A stretch of DNA of 64,000 nucleotides from an uncultured Methanobrevibacter sp. (GCF_902784195.1 NZ_CACZTX010000009.1:1-64000); one strand, 5' to 3'. Shown: positions 46,823 to 56,236, counted from the stretch's first letter. Notes: generated by a model from the letters alone, not told the origin. Numbers and translations: made by a program.

Positions 46823-47788
46823 TTATTCAATACCGAAGGATTTTTTGAGTAATTCTGCGTTAACGAATCCTTCTTTGTATAATTTACCAGTGGTTAAATC
46901 GTTGATAACAACTTCAGCTGGTGCAAACATTCCTTTGTCGATTTGGTAGAAGTCGAATCCTGCATCTTTAAACACGTCAAAGAATGGTTTACCATATCCG
47001 TCAGCTGCAGAAGATGGTAATTGAGCTGCTACTGCTGCAATGTCATCTCCTTCTTCAGATTTGACATAGTAATAAGTTCTTCCACCGAATAAAACTGCAT
47101 CATTGGTTTTACCCATAGCTTTTAATCCATCTGGGTCGATAGGAGCGATTGGTGCAATACCTGCTGCATGTACAACTTTTTTAACGTCAAATTTTAAGAA
47201 TTCTAACATTTTGTAGGTACCGTTTTCAACTACTCTTCCTGCAATTTGGATAGATCCAACTAAGGAAGCGGTAGGAGCTACAAGTAAGAATACATTTTCT
47301 ACAGCTACACCACATTCATCTGCAATGTATTGAGCTACGTCTTCACCAGGCAATACATCAGCTTCTAAAGTTAAGATTGCGAGATCAGCTTCATCTTTGT
47401 AATCAATTTCTTCATAGGTTTCAGCTGGTTTTAATGATAATGCTCTAGCTGGACCGGAACCTAATGCAAAGAATTCACCTACAGAAACAGACCAACCTGC
47501 TTTTTGTGCACCTAAAGTGGAAATAGCTGGGAAATCGGTTTTTATTTTTACAGAAGGTAATGCGAATTTTTCAGATAAGTCTCCAGGAATGGAAATACCC
47601 ACATCAGCTAATCCTCCAAGACATACTTTAGTATATAATTCACCTGCTTTAAAACTACCAGCAACATTTACACCACAGTCAATAACGGTTGCTCCGTTTC
47701 CTAATTTGGAAACAGCAATGTTAAGGTCGTCAGCTTTTTCAATCATTACATCTACAGTTTTTTTAGCTTCTAAATTGACACTAACCAT
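46823..47788 (-). CDS. mch: Methenyl-tetrahydromethanopterin cyclohydrolase
   Basis: 321 aa core methanogenesis enzyme that interconverts formyl- and methenyl-H4MPT. VNLEAKKTVDVMIEKADDL begins it; GSGPARALSLKP, VFLLVAPTASLVGSIQIAGR and HAAGIAPIAPIDPDGLKAMG are family blocks. Its low-complexity-free, highly biased codon use suggests strong expression. GAGGTT precedes the ATG. It is on its own, with a 319-bp upstream gap. Confidence 0.97.
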   Translation of the reverse strand: MVSVNLEAKKTVDVMIEKADDLNIAVSKLGNGATVIDCGVNVAGSFKAGELYTKVCLGGLADVGISIPGDLSEKFALPSVKIKTDFPAISTLGAQKAGWSVSVGEFFALGSGPARALSLKPAETYEEIDYKDEADLAILTLEADVLPGEDVAQYIADECGVAVENVFLLVAPTASLVGSIQIAGRVVENGTYKMLEFLKFDVKKVVHAAGIAPIAPIDPDGLKAMGKTNDAVLFGGRTYYYVKSEEGDDIAAVAAQLPSSAADGYGKPFFDVFKDAGFDFYQIDKGMFAPAEVVINDLTTGKLYKEGFVNAELLKKSFGIE

Positions 47789-48107
47789 AGTTTAACCTCA
47801 ATTAAAATAATAAAAATAATTAAATTGATTTAAAATTATTGATTTAAATTGAATTTACTTATTGATAATGAATAAAATATTATAATAATAATTTTAATTA
47901 ACTAACTATTTAAAATTTTATAAATTTATTCAAATACAAAATGGTTATTATAAACAATATATCACAAAAATTAAAAATTAAAAGAATGATAAGAAAAAAC
48001 AATTATAAATAACAATAATAGTTAAAATAAATTATAAAAATTAATTCATATAATGAACTTTTTTCAATATATGATGATTTTTTTTACAAATTTTAAAAGG
48101 AGATAAA
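47789..48107. other. Divergent promoter region of mch and a flavoprotein gene
   Basis: A 319-bp AT-rich gap between leftward mch and the rightward flavoprotein. It holds both promoters; TATA-like runs (near 47875-47885 and 48030-48070) cannot be assigned with certainty. No gene seen. Confidence 0.45.
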
Positions 48108-48740
48108 ATGGCTAAAAAAATAATAGCAGTCAATGCAGGACCTAGAAAAGGATGGAATACTGACACTTTAATTGATGAAGCGATAAAGGGAGCGGAATCT
48201 GCAGGTGCAGAAGTCCAGAAATTCAATTTGTTCCATTTGGAGAAATACACAGGATGCATTTCATGCTTTGGATGTAAAAAAAATAAATATAAAGGAAATT
48301 GCATACGCAAAGACGGTTTGACAGAGGTATTGGATGCAATTCGTGAAGCTGATGGATTGATAATAGGATCTCCAAACTACTTAGGTGAACTTACAGCATC
48401 CTTTAGAGCTCTTTATGAAAGATTGGTATTCCAGAATTTGACATACAATACCGAGACTCCATGCTGCAATGAAAATCCTATTCCAACATTGCTCATAATG
48501 ACAAGCAATTCACCAGATACCATGTATGAGGAATTGCTTAAAAATTATCAAAATGTTTTTAACGGCTTTGTAGGCCCAACTGAAGTCTTTGTATCTGGAG
48601 AAACACTTCAGCTTAAGGATTATAGCAAAACAGATTGGCCATGGTTTTTCAATGCTAAAGAAAGATACGAAAGACATGAAAAGATTTTCCCTAAGGAAAG
48701 AGAAGCTGCTTTTGAAAAAGGAAAAGAATTAGTATTGTAA
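48108..48740 (+). CDS. Flavodoxin-fold NAD(P)H/iron-sulfur flavoprotein-like oxidoreductase
   Basis: 210 aa. AVNAGPRKGWNTDTLIDEA is the FMN loop, and GCISCFGCKKNKYKGNC (about 48-63) gives C-x2-C-x2-C-x8-C. IGSPNYLGELTASFRALYERL matches the FMN/dimer segment. It is close to the 13237-13842 protein in length and Cys set. GGAG precedes the ATG. It ends 83 bp before the convergent methionine synthase gene. Confidence 0.78.
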   Translation: MAKKIIAVNAGPRKGWNTDTLIDEAIKGAESAGAEVQKFNLFHLEKYTGCISCFGCKKNKYKGNCIRKDGLTEVLDAIREADGLIIGSPNYLGELTASFRALYERLVFQNLTYNTETPCCNENPIPTLLIMTSNSPDTMYEELLKNYQNVFNGFVGPTEVFVSGETLQLKDYSKTDWPWFFNAKERYERHEKIFPKEREAAFEKGKELVL

Positions 48741-48758
48741 TTAAATATTTGAATAAAA

Positions 48759-48793
48759 AAAATCGGATTATGATTAATTTCATATCTGATTTT
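48759..48793. terminator. Hairpin between convergent flavoprotein and methionine synthase genes
   Basis: A 10-bp stem AAAATCGGAT / ATCTGATTTT with one G-U pair and a loop that can extend the stem by ATGA/TCAT. On the minus strand a run of seven T follows, so it suits the leftward methionine synthase gene; on the plus strand only A-rich DNA follows. Confidence 0.5.
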
Positions 48794-48823
48794 AAATCAA
48801 ATTTAAAAAAAAAAGTAAATTTA

Positions 48824-49780
48824 TTAGTTAAACTCTTTAGCCAAATCAGAGAGGATTCTTAGTTTTTCCTTTGCAATTGGAATATCCACTTTTCTAAGGC
48901 CACAATCAGGATCAAGGAGCATGTTTTCCTTGCCTACTGCTGCAATTCCTCTTTCAACTAAAGCTTTAACTTCTTCTTTGTCATCAACAGCATTTACAGC
49001 TGAATCGACACAACCGAATCCTAATTTTTTGCCTTTAAGCAAATCAGCATTTGCTTCCAGAATACCAATATTCACATTGTTTCCTGCAAATTCACAATCC
49101 AAGATATCAATAGGGAACTTGGCAATATCCTTGAAGCATCCATCAAGATTACCGCAGACATGCATTCCCATAGGCATTTCAATGCCATCAGTAAGGATTC
49201 CTATCGCTTCCTTTGCAACTTTCAAGTCAACCATACCAGTAGATAAGAATGGCTCATCGATTTGAACATATTTTGCTCCAGCTTTCTCTGCTGACTCCAC
49301 TTCACGCCTTAATGCATAAGCGCAATCAATGATAGCTGGATTTCTCTCTTTATAAAATGATTCTAATCTTGAAGAATGGACAATAGTTGAAGGTCCTGTC
49401 AACATAAGCTTTACTCCTTTCTTGCTTGCCTCATCCTCACTCATGTTCCTATCCTTAATCTCTTTTTTAAGGACATTTAGAGCAAATTTCAAGTCCTTGA
49501 TCATTATATCAACTTGAGGGGCCCTTATCTTGGATACAATAACTGAAGAATTCATTTCATATGAGAATCCTGGAATATGCTTTACAAAGGAACCTACCAT
49601 ATCCCCTCTTGGCTGACCATCCCCAATAATGTCTATTCCACAGTCCAATTGCAATTTGACTGCCTCTTCAATAGCTATTTTATATGGATCATACAATCCA
49701 ATTGAAGACTTTATCTTTTCACCAAGAGTTTCAGGTTCCTTCAAATCAATCCCAAAACTACCTACAACAGTTGTAATCAA
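48824..49780 (-). CDS. Archaeal folate-independent methionine synthase (short MetE-type)
   Basis: 318 aa, corresponding only to the catalytic half of MetE. Zn ligands appear in MHVCGN near 207 and LLDPDCGLR near 293, with IDIIGDGQPRGDMVG near 50 and IDEPFLSTG near 170. Methanogen homologues methylate homocysteine using a methyl-corrinoid donor rather than methyl-folate. TTG start, GGTGAT three nt upstream. It heads a cluster with DUF1894 and DUF1890, found beside this gene in other methanogens as I recall, suggesting linked function. Confidence 0.9.
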   Translation of the reverse strand: MITTVVGSFGIDLKEPETLGEKIKSSIGLYDPYKIAIEEAVKLQLDCGIDIIGDGQPRGDMVGSFVKHIPGFSYEMNSSVIVSKIRAPQVDIMIKDLKFALNVLKKEIKDRNMSEDEASKKGVKLMLTGPSTIVHSSRLESFYKERNPAIIDCAYALRREVESAEKAGAKYVQIDEPFLSTGMVDLKVAKEAIGILTDGIEMPMGMHVCGNLDGCFKDIAKFPIDILDCEFAGNNVNIGILEANADLLKGKKLGFGCVDSAVNAVDDKEEVKALVERGIAAVGKENMLLDPDCGLRKVDIPIAKEKLRILSDLAKEFN

Positions 49781-49830
49781 ATAATCACCATCAATAAACT
49801 AAAATAATTAATTTAAATCGTTAATATTAA

Positions 49831-50139
49831 TTAAACACCAATATCCATTGCTCTGACATCTGCAATTTCTTCTGGACTAATTGGAATTTTAATAGCTGCA
49901 GTTCCATGGCAAGGCTTGGTATAGGTAATCAATATTGTTCCTTCATCCTCATTGATTCCCACAGGTATTGGAGGAAGACCTATCAATCTTGCGCCTAAGA
50001 CCTTATCACCCGGATTTACATGAATGATTTCCTTTGCATTCTCTTCAATGAGCTTATAGCATTGCTTTACACCAGAACGTTGCACAAGTATTTCATAATC
50101 ATCATTTTGTTGCAAATATGTTTCTAAACAGAAAGACAT
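49831..50139 (-). CDS. DUF1894 family protein
   Basis: 102 aa. LETYLQQNDDYEILVQRSGV, GDKVLGARLIGLPPIPVGIN and TYTKPCHGTAAIKIPI fit my memory of DUF1894, a methanogen-specific family of unknown function. GGTGAT precedes the ATG. It sits between DUF1890 and methionine synthase, with gaps of 63 and 50 bp, on the same strand. Confidence 0.78.
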   Translation of the reverse strand: MSFCLETYLQQNDDYEILVQRSGVKQCYKLIEENAKEIIHVNPGDKVLGARLIGLPPIPVGINEDEGTILITYTKPCHGTAAIKIPISPEEIADVRAMDIGV

Positions 50140-50202
50140 CTAATCACCATCATTTCTTTAATAAATAGTTAAGTATAATTTATCTCCAATTAAAATTTTT
50201 CC

Positions 50203-50661
50203 TTATTCCTCTAAAGTTTTTAAATATTTGTCAAATCTTACCTTAATTGGATTTGGATTATGGAAAGCTCTTACAGCAATGATATCTGCATCAGTAGAGG
50301 ATTCAACCATATCTGCAAATTCAGCCACTTCTTCTGCATCCCTTGAGAATACAAGAGCCAATGACTTGCATTTCAATATATGGTAATATGTTATGAAGAA
50401 AGTAGCTGCCGCATCCTTATGAACGCAACCTACCAATAAGTCATAATCTCCTTCCTCAATCTCATCCAAACATTTTTCAATATCGACTCTTTTTTTAACG
50501 TAAACCCCTTCAGGATCTGAAATATCCAATATCTTTCCTGCTGCAGGATTGCTTGATACTGTTACATCATAGCCCATTTGTCCTAACTTGTATGAAGCAT
50601 ACAACCCAATAGGAGTTTGTGAAGGAGCTTCAGGACATCCAAGTAAAACTAATGCTTTCAT
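50203..50661 (-). CDS. DUF1890 family protein
   Basis: 152 aa. KALVLLGCPEAPSQTPIGLYA, VTVSSNPAAGKILDISDPEG and DYDLLVGCVHKDAAATFF match DUF1890, a Rossmann-like methanogen family. Motifs suggest nucleotide- or corrinoid-like binding but no activity is known to me. GTGAT precedes the ATG. It is first in the DUF1890-DUF1894-methionine synthase set. Confidence 0.8.
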   Translation of the reverse strand: MKALVLLGCPEAPSQTPIGLYASYKLGQMGYDVTVSSNPAAGKILDISDPEGVYVKKRVDIEKCLDEIEEGDYDLLVGCVHKDAAATFFITYYHILKCKSLALVFSRDAEEVAEFADMVESSTDADIIAVRAFHNPNPIKVRFDKYLKTLEE

Positions 50662-50862
50662 TTTATCACTTTAATAATTTTTAAATAGAAATATTTTATA
50701 AATTTTCATTATTAATTTTAGAATAATTAATCACTTTATATCTTTGTTAATTATTATAAATAAAATTAATTAATATGATAGAAAAATAGATTAAGAATTA
50801 GAAAAAGAATAATTAAAAAAATAAAAAATAGAATAGTTTAATCAATTTTTAAAAAGTTTATA

Positions 50863-51000
50863 TCAGTCATCACTGCTACCGCCATTATAGACTGAACCAG
50901 GAGCAAAAGGATCCAATGGATGAGTTCTCATCCAATATCCACAGTTCCAGCAACGACCATCACTATCCAATGGATAACCGCAAATCGGACAAATAAGCAT
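50863..51000 (-). CDS. Tiny zinc-knuckle protein 1
   Basis: 45 aa. ICPICGYPLDSDGRCWNCGY gives two CxxC pairs (C4/C7 and C17/C20), a rubredoxin-like zinc ribbon, followed by an acidic Gly/Ser tail. AGGTGAT lies before the ATG at 51000. It shares its fold and layout with the next gene. Role unknown; such small ribbons often bind other proteins or RNA. Confidence 0.75.
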   Translation of the reverse strand: MLICPICGYPLDSDGRCWNCGYWMRTHPLDPFAPGSVYNGGSSDD

Positions 51001-51025
51001 AATAATCACCTAAATAAATGAGCCT

Positions 51026-51160
51026 TCAAGGCAAGTATTCATCATTAAAATCATCATAGTCATAATCATCAGGACTTCCAAAATGGACCATATATCCACA
51101 TACCCAACAGTTTCCTTCGTCGTCTAATTCACTTCCGCAAGCAGGGCATAAACCATACAT
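51026..51160 (-). CDS. Tiny zinc-knuckle protein 2
   Basis: 44 aa. LCPACGSELDDEGNCWVCGY gives the same two CxxC pairs as the neighbour 25 bp downstream, followed by a strongly acidic tail (DDYDYDDFNDEYL). GGGGGAA precedes the ATG. Clear tandem paralogues of each other; co-transcribed by position. Confidence 0.75.
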   Translation of the reverse strand: MYGLCPACGSELDDEGNCWVCGYMVHFGSPDDYDYDDFNDEYLP

Positions 51161-51302
51161 AAAATTCCCCCTATAACTTCCAAATATTATTTAAAACTAT
51201 TTATTTAATAATATTTCATTTAATAATTATAATGATTATAGTTACATTTAAAGTTTTCTATATTATTTAAGAGACAATATACAACAGAATATAATAAAAT
51301 AA

Positions 51303-51794
51303 TCAATATTTACGTGCAGAATAAAGTTCATCCCTATAAAATACATGATTGTAATCCAGCTCATCATCCAGATTCACCAATTTATAAGGCATATCCCCCC
51401 TCTGATAAATCAACAGATCAGTAGCGCTGAAATCGCTTAACTCATAAATGACACCATCGATAATCATCTGTTCATCTTTAGTAAAATTAAACAATGGAAT
51501 CTGTCTTAAGTAATATCTTTTGATTAGGTAATAATAGTAGATCTCTTGTCTATAATACAAATTATGAGACTTTATAAGCTGATTCATAGTGTCATTGAAA
51601 TGTTTTGGAACTATTCCAATCCTTGATTTTAAATAAATTTCATTGGTCAATGATTCGCCGTATAATTCATAATAATTGAAGTCAATGAAATAAAGCAAAA
51701 CCGAAATGACAGTTTTTCCAAGATTTTCCTTATGTGTGCAACGTGATATGATGTATAGTATAATTTTTATGTACTTTTCTTTTTTAAAATCCAA
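51303..51794 (-). CDS. Panacea/SocA-like (DUF4065) protein
   Basis: 163 aa. KTVISVLLYFIDFNYYELYGESLTN and the late ATDLLIYQRGDMPYKLV resemble the Panacea/SocA domain, which acts as antitoxin or proteolytic adaptor in many toxin-antitoxin pairs and is common in phage. No toxin gene adjoins it. I start at TTG 51794 (six nt after GGTG), since earlier codons overlap that site. Assignment rests on remembered patterns and could be wrong. Confidence 0.6.
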   Translation of the reverse strand: MDFKKEKYIKIILYIISRCTHKENLGKTVISVLLYFIDFNYYELYGESLTNEIYLKSRIGIVPKHFNDTMNQLIKSHNLYYRQEIYYYYLIKRYYLRQIPLFNFTKDEQMIIDGVIYELSDFSATDLLIYQRGDMPYKLVNLDDELDYNHVFYRDELYSARKY

Positions 51795-51980
51795 TTTAAA
51801 CACCAATCATTAATTCAATAATCAAATAAACCAAATAAAATGATTCAAATTTAATATTGTAAATTAAAAAAGAGTAACCATATGAACATTAGAATATTAG
51901 TTTCAACTTGCTATTAAAAGAAAAGAAAGAGCATATGAAAATTAATAAAAAATTGAAAATATTTATATAATATAAAATTA

Positions 51981-52017
51981 AAAGGTACCTATAGAAAAAT
52001 AATTTAAAGGTACCTTT
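51981..52017 (+). promoter_or_regulatory. Tandem GGTACC operators before the exporter operon
   Basis: AAAGGTACCTAT (51981-51992) and AAAGGTACCTTT (52006-52017) are two near-identical palindromes 25 bp apart, each followed by AGAAAAAT-type DNA. A TATA box (ATTTATATAA, 51961-51970) lies just upstream. The sites would lie around the transcription start, fitting repression by the MarR protein encoded last in the operon. Confidence 0.7.
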
Positions 52018-52040
52018 AGAAAAATTATAGGAATAAGATT

Positions 52041-53846
52041 ATGGATTTTACTAAAACACTAAAAACTATAGGGAAACTTCTTAGCCCTTTAAAAAAGAGC
52101 ATAATCCCACTTATTCTCATTGTTGCATTCCTACTCATTGATGTTTACTGTAACCTTACTCTGCCTAAATACACTGCAGACATTGTAGATATAGGCATAC
52201 AGAACACAGACTTCAACTACATAATAAGTGTAGGAACAATGATGATGGCTATGGTATTAGTTGGGGTTTTGGCCACAATAGGACTCTCATACTTCTCAAG
52301 CAAAGTGTCAGCAGCCTATGGAAGGGATTTAAGAAAAATAAGCTATGAGAAGATATTAAAATTTTCAAACTTTGAATTGAACAAGATATCAAGAGCATCA
52401 CTCATTACACGTAATACAAACGATGTATATCAAATACAGATATTCTTAGGACTGTTCTTTACAACAATACTATTTTCACCAATATTAGGTATAGGAAGCA
52501 TACTTAAGGCAATGGAACTTGGAACCAACCTTTTATGGATCATTGCAGTGACATTTGCTGCGGCAATCATTCCTTTTGTCATAATATTCATCAGAACAGT
52601 TCCTTACTTCAAGGTAATGCAGGAATTGACTGATAAGATCAACCAGACTTCAAGGGAAATATTGATGGGAATACCTGTAATCAAGGCATTTGTAAGACAG
52701 GACTACGAAGAGGAAAGATTTAGAAAAACCAATGAAGACTTCAGAACAGTGAACTTGAATGTATTTAGAATTCTCTTAGTCCTATTGCCAGCGATGACTT
52801 TACTCTTGAACCTAATGATAGTCCTCATTTTATACTTTGGTGCATACGATGCTATACAAGGGGAGATATTAACTGGAACAATCATAGCATTCATCCAATA
52901 CGCTACACAAATCGTTATGGCATTTTTAATGATGGGTGGATTCCTTGTCATGATTCCAAGGATTTTGGTATCTGGAAGACGTGTTGCTGAAGTGATAAAC
53001 ACTGAAATAACAATTAGCGATGGGCCAATCAATAAAATAGAAGATAACCCTACAATTGAGTTCAAGGATGTTCTCTACAGTTATCCTGGAAGTGAAAAGG
53101 AAACATTGAAAGACATAAACTTCAAATTGGAAAAGGGAAAAACCACTGCAATAATTGGAGGAACTGGAAGCGGTAAATCCACAATCTTGAATCTGATTCC
53201 TCGTCTTCAGGATGTAACTGGCGGTGAAATCCTAGTCAATGACAAGAATATCAAGGATTACAAATTAACAACCTTGAGAGAAAGAATCTCCTATGCTCCA
53301 CAAAAGGCAATCCTTTTTGAAGGAACAATAAGGTCAAATATGCTGATAGGAAAAGAGGATGCAAGTGATGAAGAGATTGAAAAAGCATTGAAAATGGCAG
53401 AAGTTGACTTTATAGAAAGCCTAGAGGATGGAGTTTCACAAGGGGCATCCAATTACTCTGGAGGTCAAAAGCAACGTCTACAGCTTGCAAGATCCATATT
53501 GGCTGAACGTGACTTCTACCTATTTGACGACTGCTTCTCAGCACTTGACATGAACACTGAAGCAAAGGTGAAAGAGAACCTAAAAGGCTTAAAGGAAAAC
53601 TCATCAATGCTTATTGTATCACAAAGGATTTCAACAATCATGGATGCTGATGAGATAATCGTTCTTGATGAGGGGGAAATAATCGATAAGGGCAGCCATG
53701 ATTACTTGAATGAAAACTGCAATATCTATAGAGAAATCGTATCCTCACAAATAGACCGTTCAAAAGACTTATTGTATGAGAATGAGGAATCCTCTAATTA
53801 TGTCCTAGATACAAGTTACCTTAAGAAAACAGCGGGAGGCAAATGA
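52041..53846 (+). CDS. Multidrug-type ABC exporter, degenerate-site subunit
   Basis: 601 aa half-transporter: six membrane helices (about 15-310) and a nucleotide-binding domain. Walker A GGTGSGKST (about 372) and signature NYSGGQKQRLQLAR are intact, but the Walker B reads FYLFDDCFSALD, with Asp where the catalytic Glu belongs, and the H-loop is SQR, Gln for His. It therefore is the non-catalytic partner and pairs with the next gene. It probably exports drugs or toxic amphiphiles. Confidence 0.9.
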   Translation: MDFTKTLKTIGKLLSPLKKSIIPLILIVAFLLIDVYCNLTLPKYTADIVDIGIQNTDFNYIISVGTMMMAMVLVGVLATIGLSYFSSKVSAAYGRDLRKISYEKILKFSNFELNKISRASLITRNTNDVYQIQIFLGLFFTTILFSPILGIGSILKAMELGTNLLWIIAVTFAAAIIPFVIIFIRTVPYFKVMQELTDKINQTSREILMGIPVIKAFVRQDYEEERFRKTNEDFRTVNLNVFRILLVLLPAMTLLLNLMIVLILYFGAYDAIQGEILTGTIIAFIQYATQIVMAFLMMGGFLVMIPRILVSGRRVAEVINTEITISDGPINKIEDNPTIEFKDVLYSYPGSEKETLKDINFKLEKGKTTAIIGGTGSGKSTILNLIPRLQDVTGGEILVNDKNIKDYKLTTLRERISYAPQKAILFEGTIRSNMLIGKEDASDEEIEKALKMAEVDFIESLEDGVSQGASNYSGGQKQRLQLARSILAERDFYLFDDCFSALDMNTEAKVKENLKGLKENSSMLIVSQRISTIMDADEIIVLDEGEIIDKGSHDYLNENCNIYREIVSSQIDRSKDLLYENEESSNYVLDTSYLKKTAGGK

Positions 53847-53847
53847 T

Positions 53848-55635
53848 ATGGCAAGAAAACCAAGAAGAGCACCTCCTGAAAAACCGGCAAATGCTAAGCA
53901 GTCAATAAAGAACATATTCTCTCTTTTGACTGGATATAAATTAAAATTGAGCTTGACAGTCATTTGCGGAATCATATCAACAGTGTTTTCAGTCATAAGC
54001 CCTCTTTTAATAGGATTTGCTACAACTGCAATATTTGATGGAATAAACTCTGGAAATATGGATTTGAATCATATAATCAATTTGCTCATTGCAATCGTAA
54101 TCCTATATATCATAAGTGCAGTGTTCTCATATCTTCAAAGTTATCTCCTCTTGGATATAACAACTGACATCAGTTATAATCTAAGAAAAGACTTGATTGA
54201 GAAAATCACTCACTTGTCAATGGGTGATTTGGACATAAATACCAGAGGAGACATTCTATCAAGAATCACAAACGATGTAGACTCTCTCCAAACAGGAATT
54301 GTCCAAACATTCAATCAATTGTTGACTGGAGTCATTACAATTGTGGGAGTTACAGTGATGATGCTTTCCATTAACCTATGGCTAACACTCACCACAATCG
54401 TATTGGTTCCAATAGCTTTCCTGATTATAACTTACATAACCAAATTCTCACAGGATTATTATCTAAAGCAGTTAAGATACAGAGGAAACCTGAATGGACA
54501 AATCGAAGAATCATTTACAGGCCACGAAATCATTCGGTCATTCAATCAGGAAAAAGAATCCATGAGAATCTTTGAAGAGGAAAATGAAAACTGGTATGAA
54601 CAGGAATGGAAATCCAAGTTCTTCTCAAGCCTATCCGGTCCTTTCGTACACTTCATTTCCAATTTGCAATATGTGATCATATCAGTTCTTGGAGCAGTGC
54701 TCGTACTTCAAAAGGCAATAAGCGTTGGAGACATCTTGGCATTTATCCAATACTCCAAGAACTTCACAACCCCTATTGAACAGATAACAAGAATAATGAA
54801 TATGATACAAACTGCAATGGCTGCAAGTGAAAGAATATTCGAATTCCTTGAAATAAAGGTTGAAGAAAACCCTTCAAAAGAGAAAATCACCGAAATTGCT
54901 GATGAAATCAGTTTTGAAAATGTCAACTTCGGTTACGGCGATGATGATTTAGTGATTAAAGACCTTTCATTCAAGGTCAAGAAGGGTGAGAAAATAGCTA
55001 TTGTAGGTGAAACCGGAGCAGGAAAAACAACAATAGTGAAACTGCTCATGAGATTCTATGACTTGAATGGCGGAGAGATAAAAATTGATGGGGTCAACAT
55101 CAACAATTATGACAAGCATAGCGTAAGATCTCTTGTAGGAATGGTGCTTCAAGACACTTGGCTATTCAATGACACAATATACAACAATATACGTTATGGT
55201 AAATTGGATGCCACTGAAGAGGAGGTCATAAACGCTTCAAAAGAGGCTCATGCAGACCATTTCATAAGGCAAATCCCTGAAGGATATGAAAGTGAGCTTA
55301 ACGAAGATGCTGACAATATATCCCATGGTCAAAAGCAGCTCTTGACAATTGCAAGAACCATTCTCTCAAACAAGCAGATATTGATTTTGGATGAAGCGAC
55401 ATCTTCAGTTGATACAAGAACCGAAAAGATAATTCAGGAAGCTATGGACAAGCTGATGAAAGACAGAACAAGCTTCATCATTGCTCACAGATTGTCAACA
55501 GTCAGAAATGCAGACAAGATACTTGTAATTGAAGACGGCCATATAATCGAGCAAGGTTCACATGAAGAGCTATTGGAGCAAAAAGGATATTACTACAATA
55601 CCTTGAATGCGCAAAGTAAGGAGAGTATCATATGA
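53848..55635 (+). CDS. Multidrug-type ABC exporter, catalytic subunit
   Basis: 595 aa half-transporter: membrane domain (about 25-325) and NBD. Walker A GETGAGKTT (about 387), Walker B ILDEATSSVD with catalytic Glu, and H-loop AHR are canonical, while the signature is ISHGQKQ instead of LSGGQ. Together the two genes make a heterodimer with one good ATP site and one degenerate site, as in TM287/288. GGGAGG lies before the ATG, within the previous gene; the gap is 1 bp. Confidence 0.92.
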   Translation: MARKPRRAPPEKPANAKQSIKNIFSLLTGYKLKLSLTVICGIISTVFSVISPLLIGFATTAIFDGINSGNMDLNHIINLLIAIVILYIISAVFSYLQSYLLLDITTDISYNLRKDLIEKITHLSMGDLDINTRGDILSRITNDVDSLQTGIVQTFNQLLTGVITIVGVTVMMLSINLWLTLTTIVLVPIAFLIITYITKFSQDYYLKQLRYRGNLNGQIEESFTGHEIIRSFNQEKESMRIFEEENENWYEQEWKSKFFSSLSGPFVHFISNLQYVIISVLGAVLVLQKAISVGDILAFIQYSKNFTTPIEQITRIMNMIQTAMAASERIFEFLEIKVEENPSKEKITEIADEISFENVNFGYGDDDLVIKDLSFKVKKGEKIAIVGETGAGKTTIVKLLMRFYDLNGGEIKIDGVNINNYDKHSVRSLVGMVLQDTWLFNDTIYNNIRYGKLDATEEEVINASKEAHADHFIRQIPEGYESELNEDADNISHGQKQLLTIARTILSNKQILILDEATSSVDTRTEKIIQEAMDKLMKDRTSFIIAHRLSTVRNADKILVIEDGHIIEQGSHEELLEQKGYYYNTLNAQSKESII

Positions 55636-56222
55636 ATAGGGAAAATAATTCAAACCATTATCTTGAGTTTGATGAGGCAAATAATCAAATATTGTTCCAT
55701 AAATTCATTATGATAAATGAGATTCTGGATAGAAGAATCAAAAAGCAAAATCCAGAAATGAAAAGCATTACAAAGGGACAGGGCAGATTAATCATTCTTT
55801 TAAAGAGAAAAGACGGATTTTCTACTAAGGAATTATCTGAAATATTGAATATCAGTGTAACTTCCCTTAATGAAACCTTGAATAAACTAGAACAGCAAAA
55901 TCTCATCAGAAAGGTTCCATCTCCTAAAGATAAAAGGGTTCTGCTTGTTGAATTGACAGAAGAAGGAAGAGCATTAGAATTTAAGAATCATGAAGATATT
56001 GATATCTTTGACACTTTAAGTGAAGATGAAAAGGAAAATCTGAATGAATATTTGAATCGCTTAACTGTAGCCCTTCATAAGAAATTCAAGGAAGAAAACC
56101 CTGAAAAATATGAAAAGATAATTAAAAACAGAAAGGAAATCTTTGAAAAATACTTTAAGGAAGATAATCCAAATGAAGAATGGTTGCAATTGATGAATTG
56201 CAATAAAAAAAGAAAAAAATAA
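55632..56222 (+). CDS. MarR-family transcriptional regulator
   Basis: 196 aa. A winged helix (TKGQGRLIILLKRKDGFSTK, then LSEILNISVTSLNETLNKLE and the KDKRVLLVELTEEGRA wing) is the MarR DNA-binding core; the C-terminal 60 residues are a charged helical tail. Its start overlaps the exporter stop by 4 bp (ATGA). It likely represses the operon through the GGTACC sites and releases when the exported compound binds (inference). Confidence 0.9.
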   Translation: MNRENNSNHYLEFDEANNQILFHKFIMINEILDRRIKKQNPEMKSITKGQGRLIILLKRKDGFSTKELSEILNISVTSLNETLNKLEQQNLIRKVPSPKDKRVLLVELTEEGRALEFKNHEDIDIFDTLSEDEKENLNEYLNRLTVALHKKFKEENPEKYEKIIKNRKEIFEKYFKEDNPNEEWLQLMNCNKKRKK

Positions 56223-56236
56223 AATATTGGAAAAAT

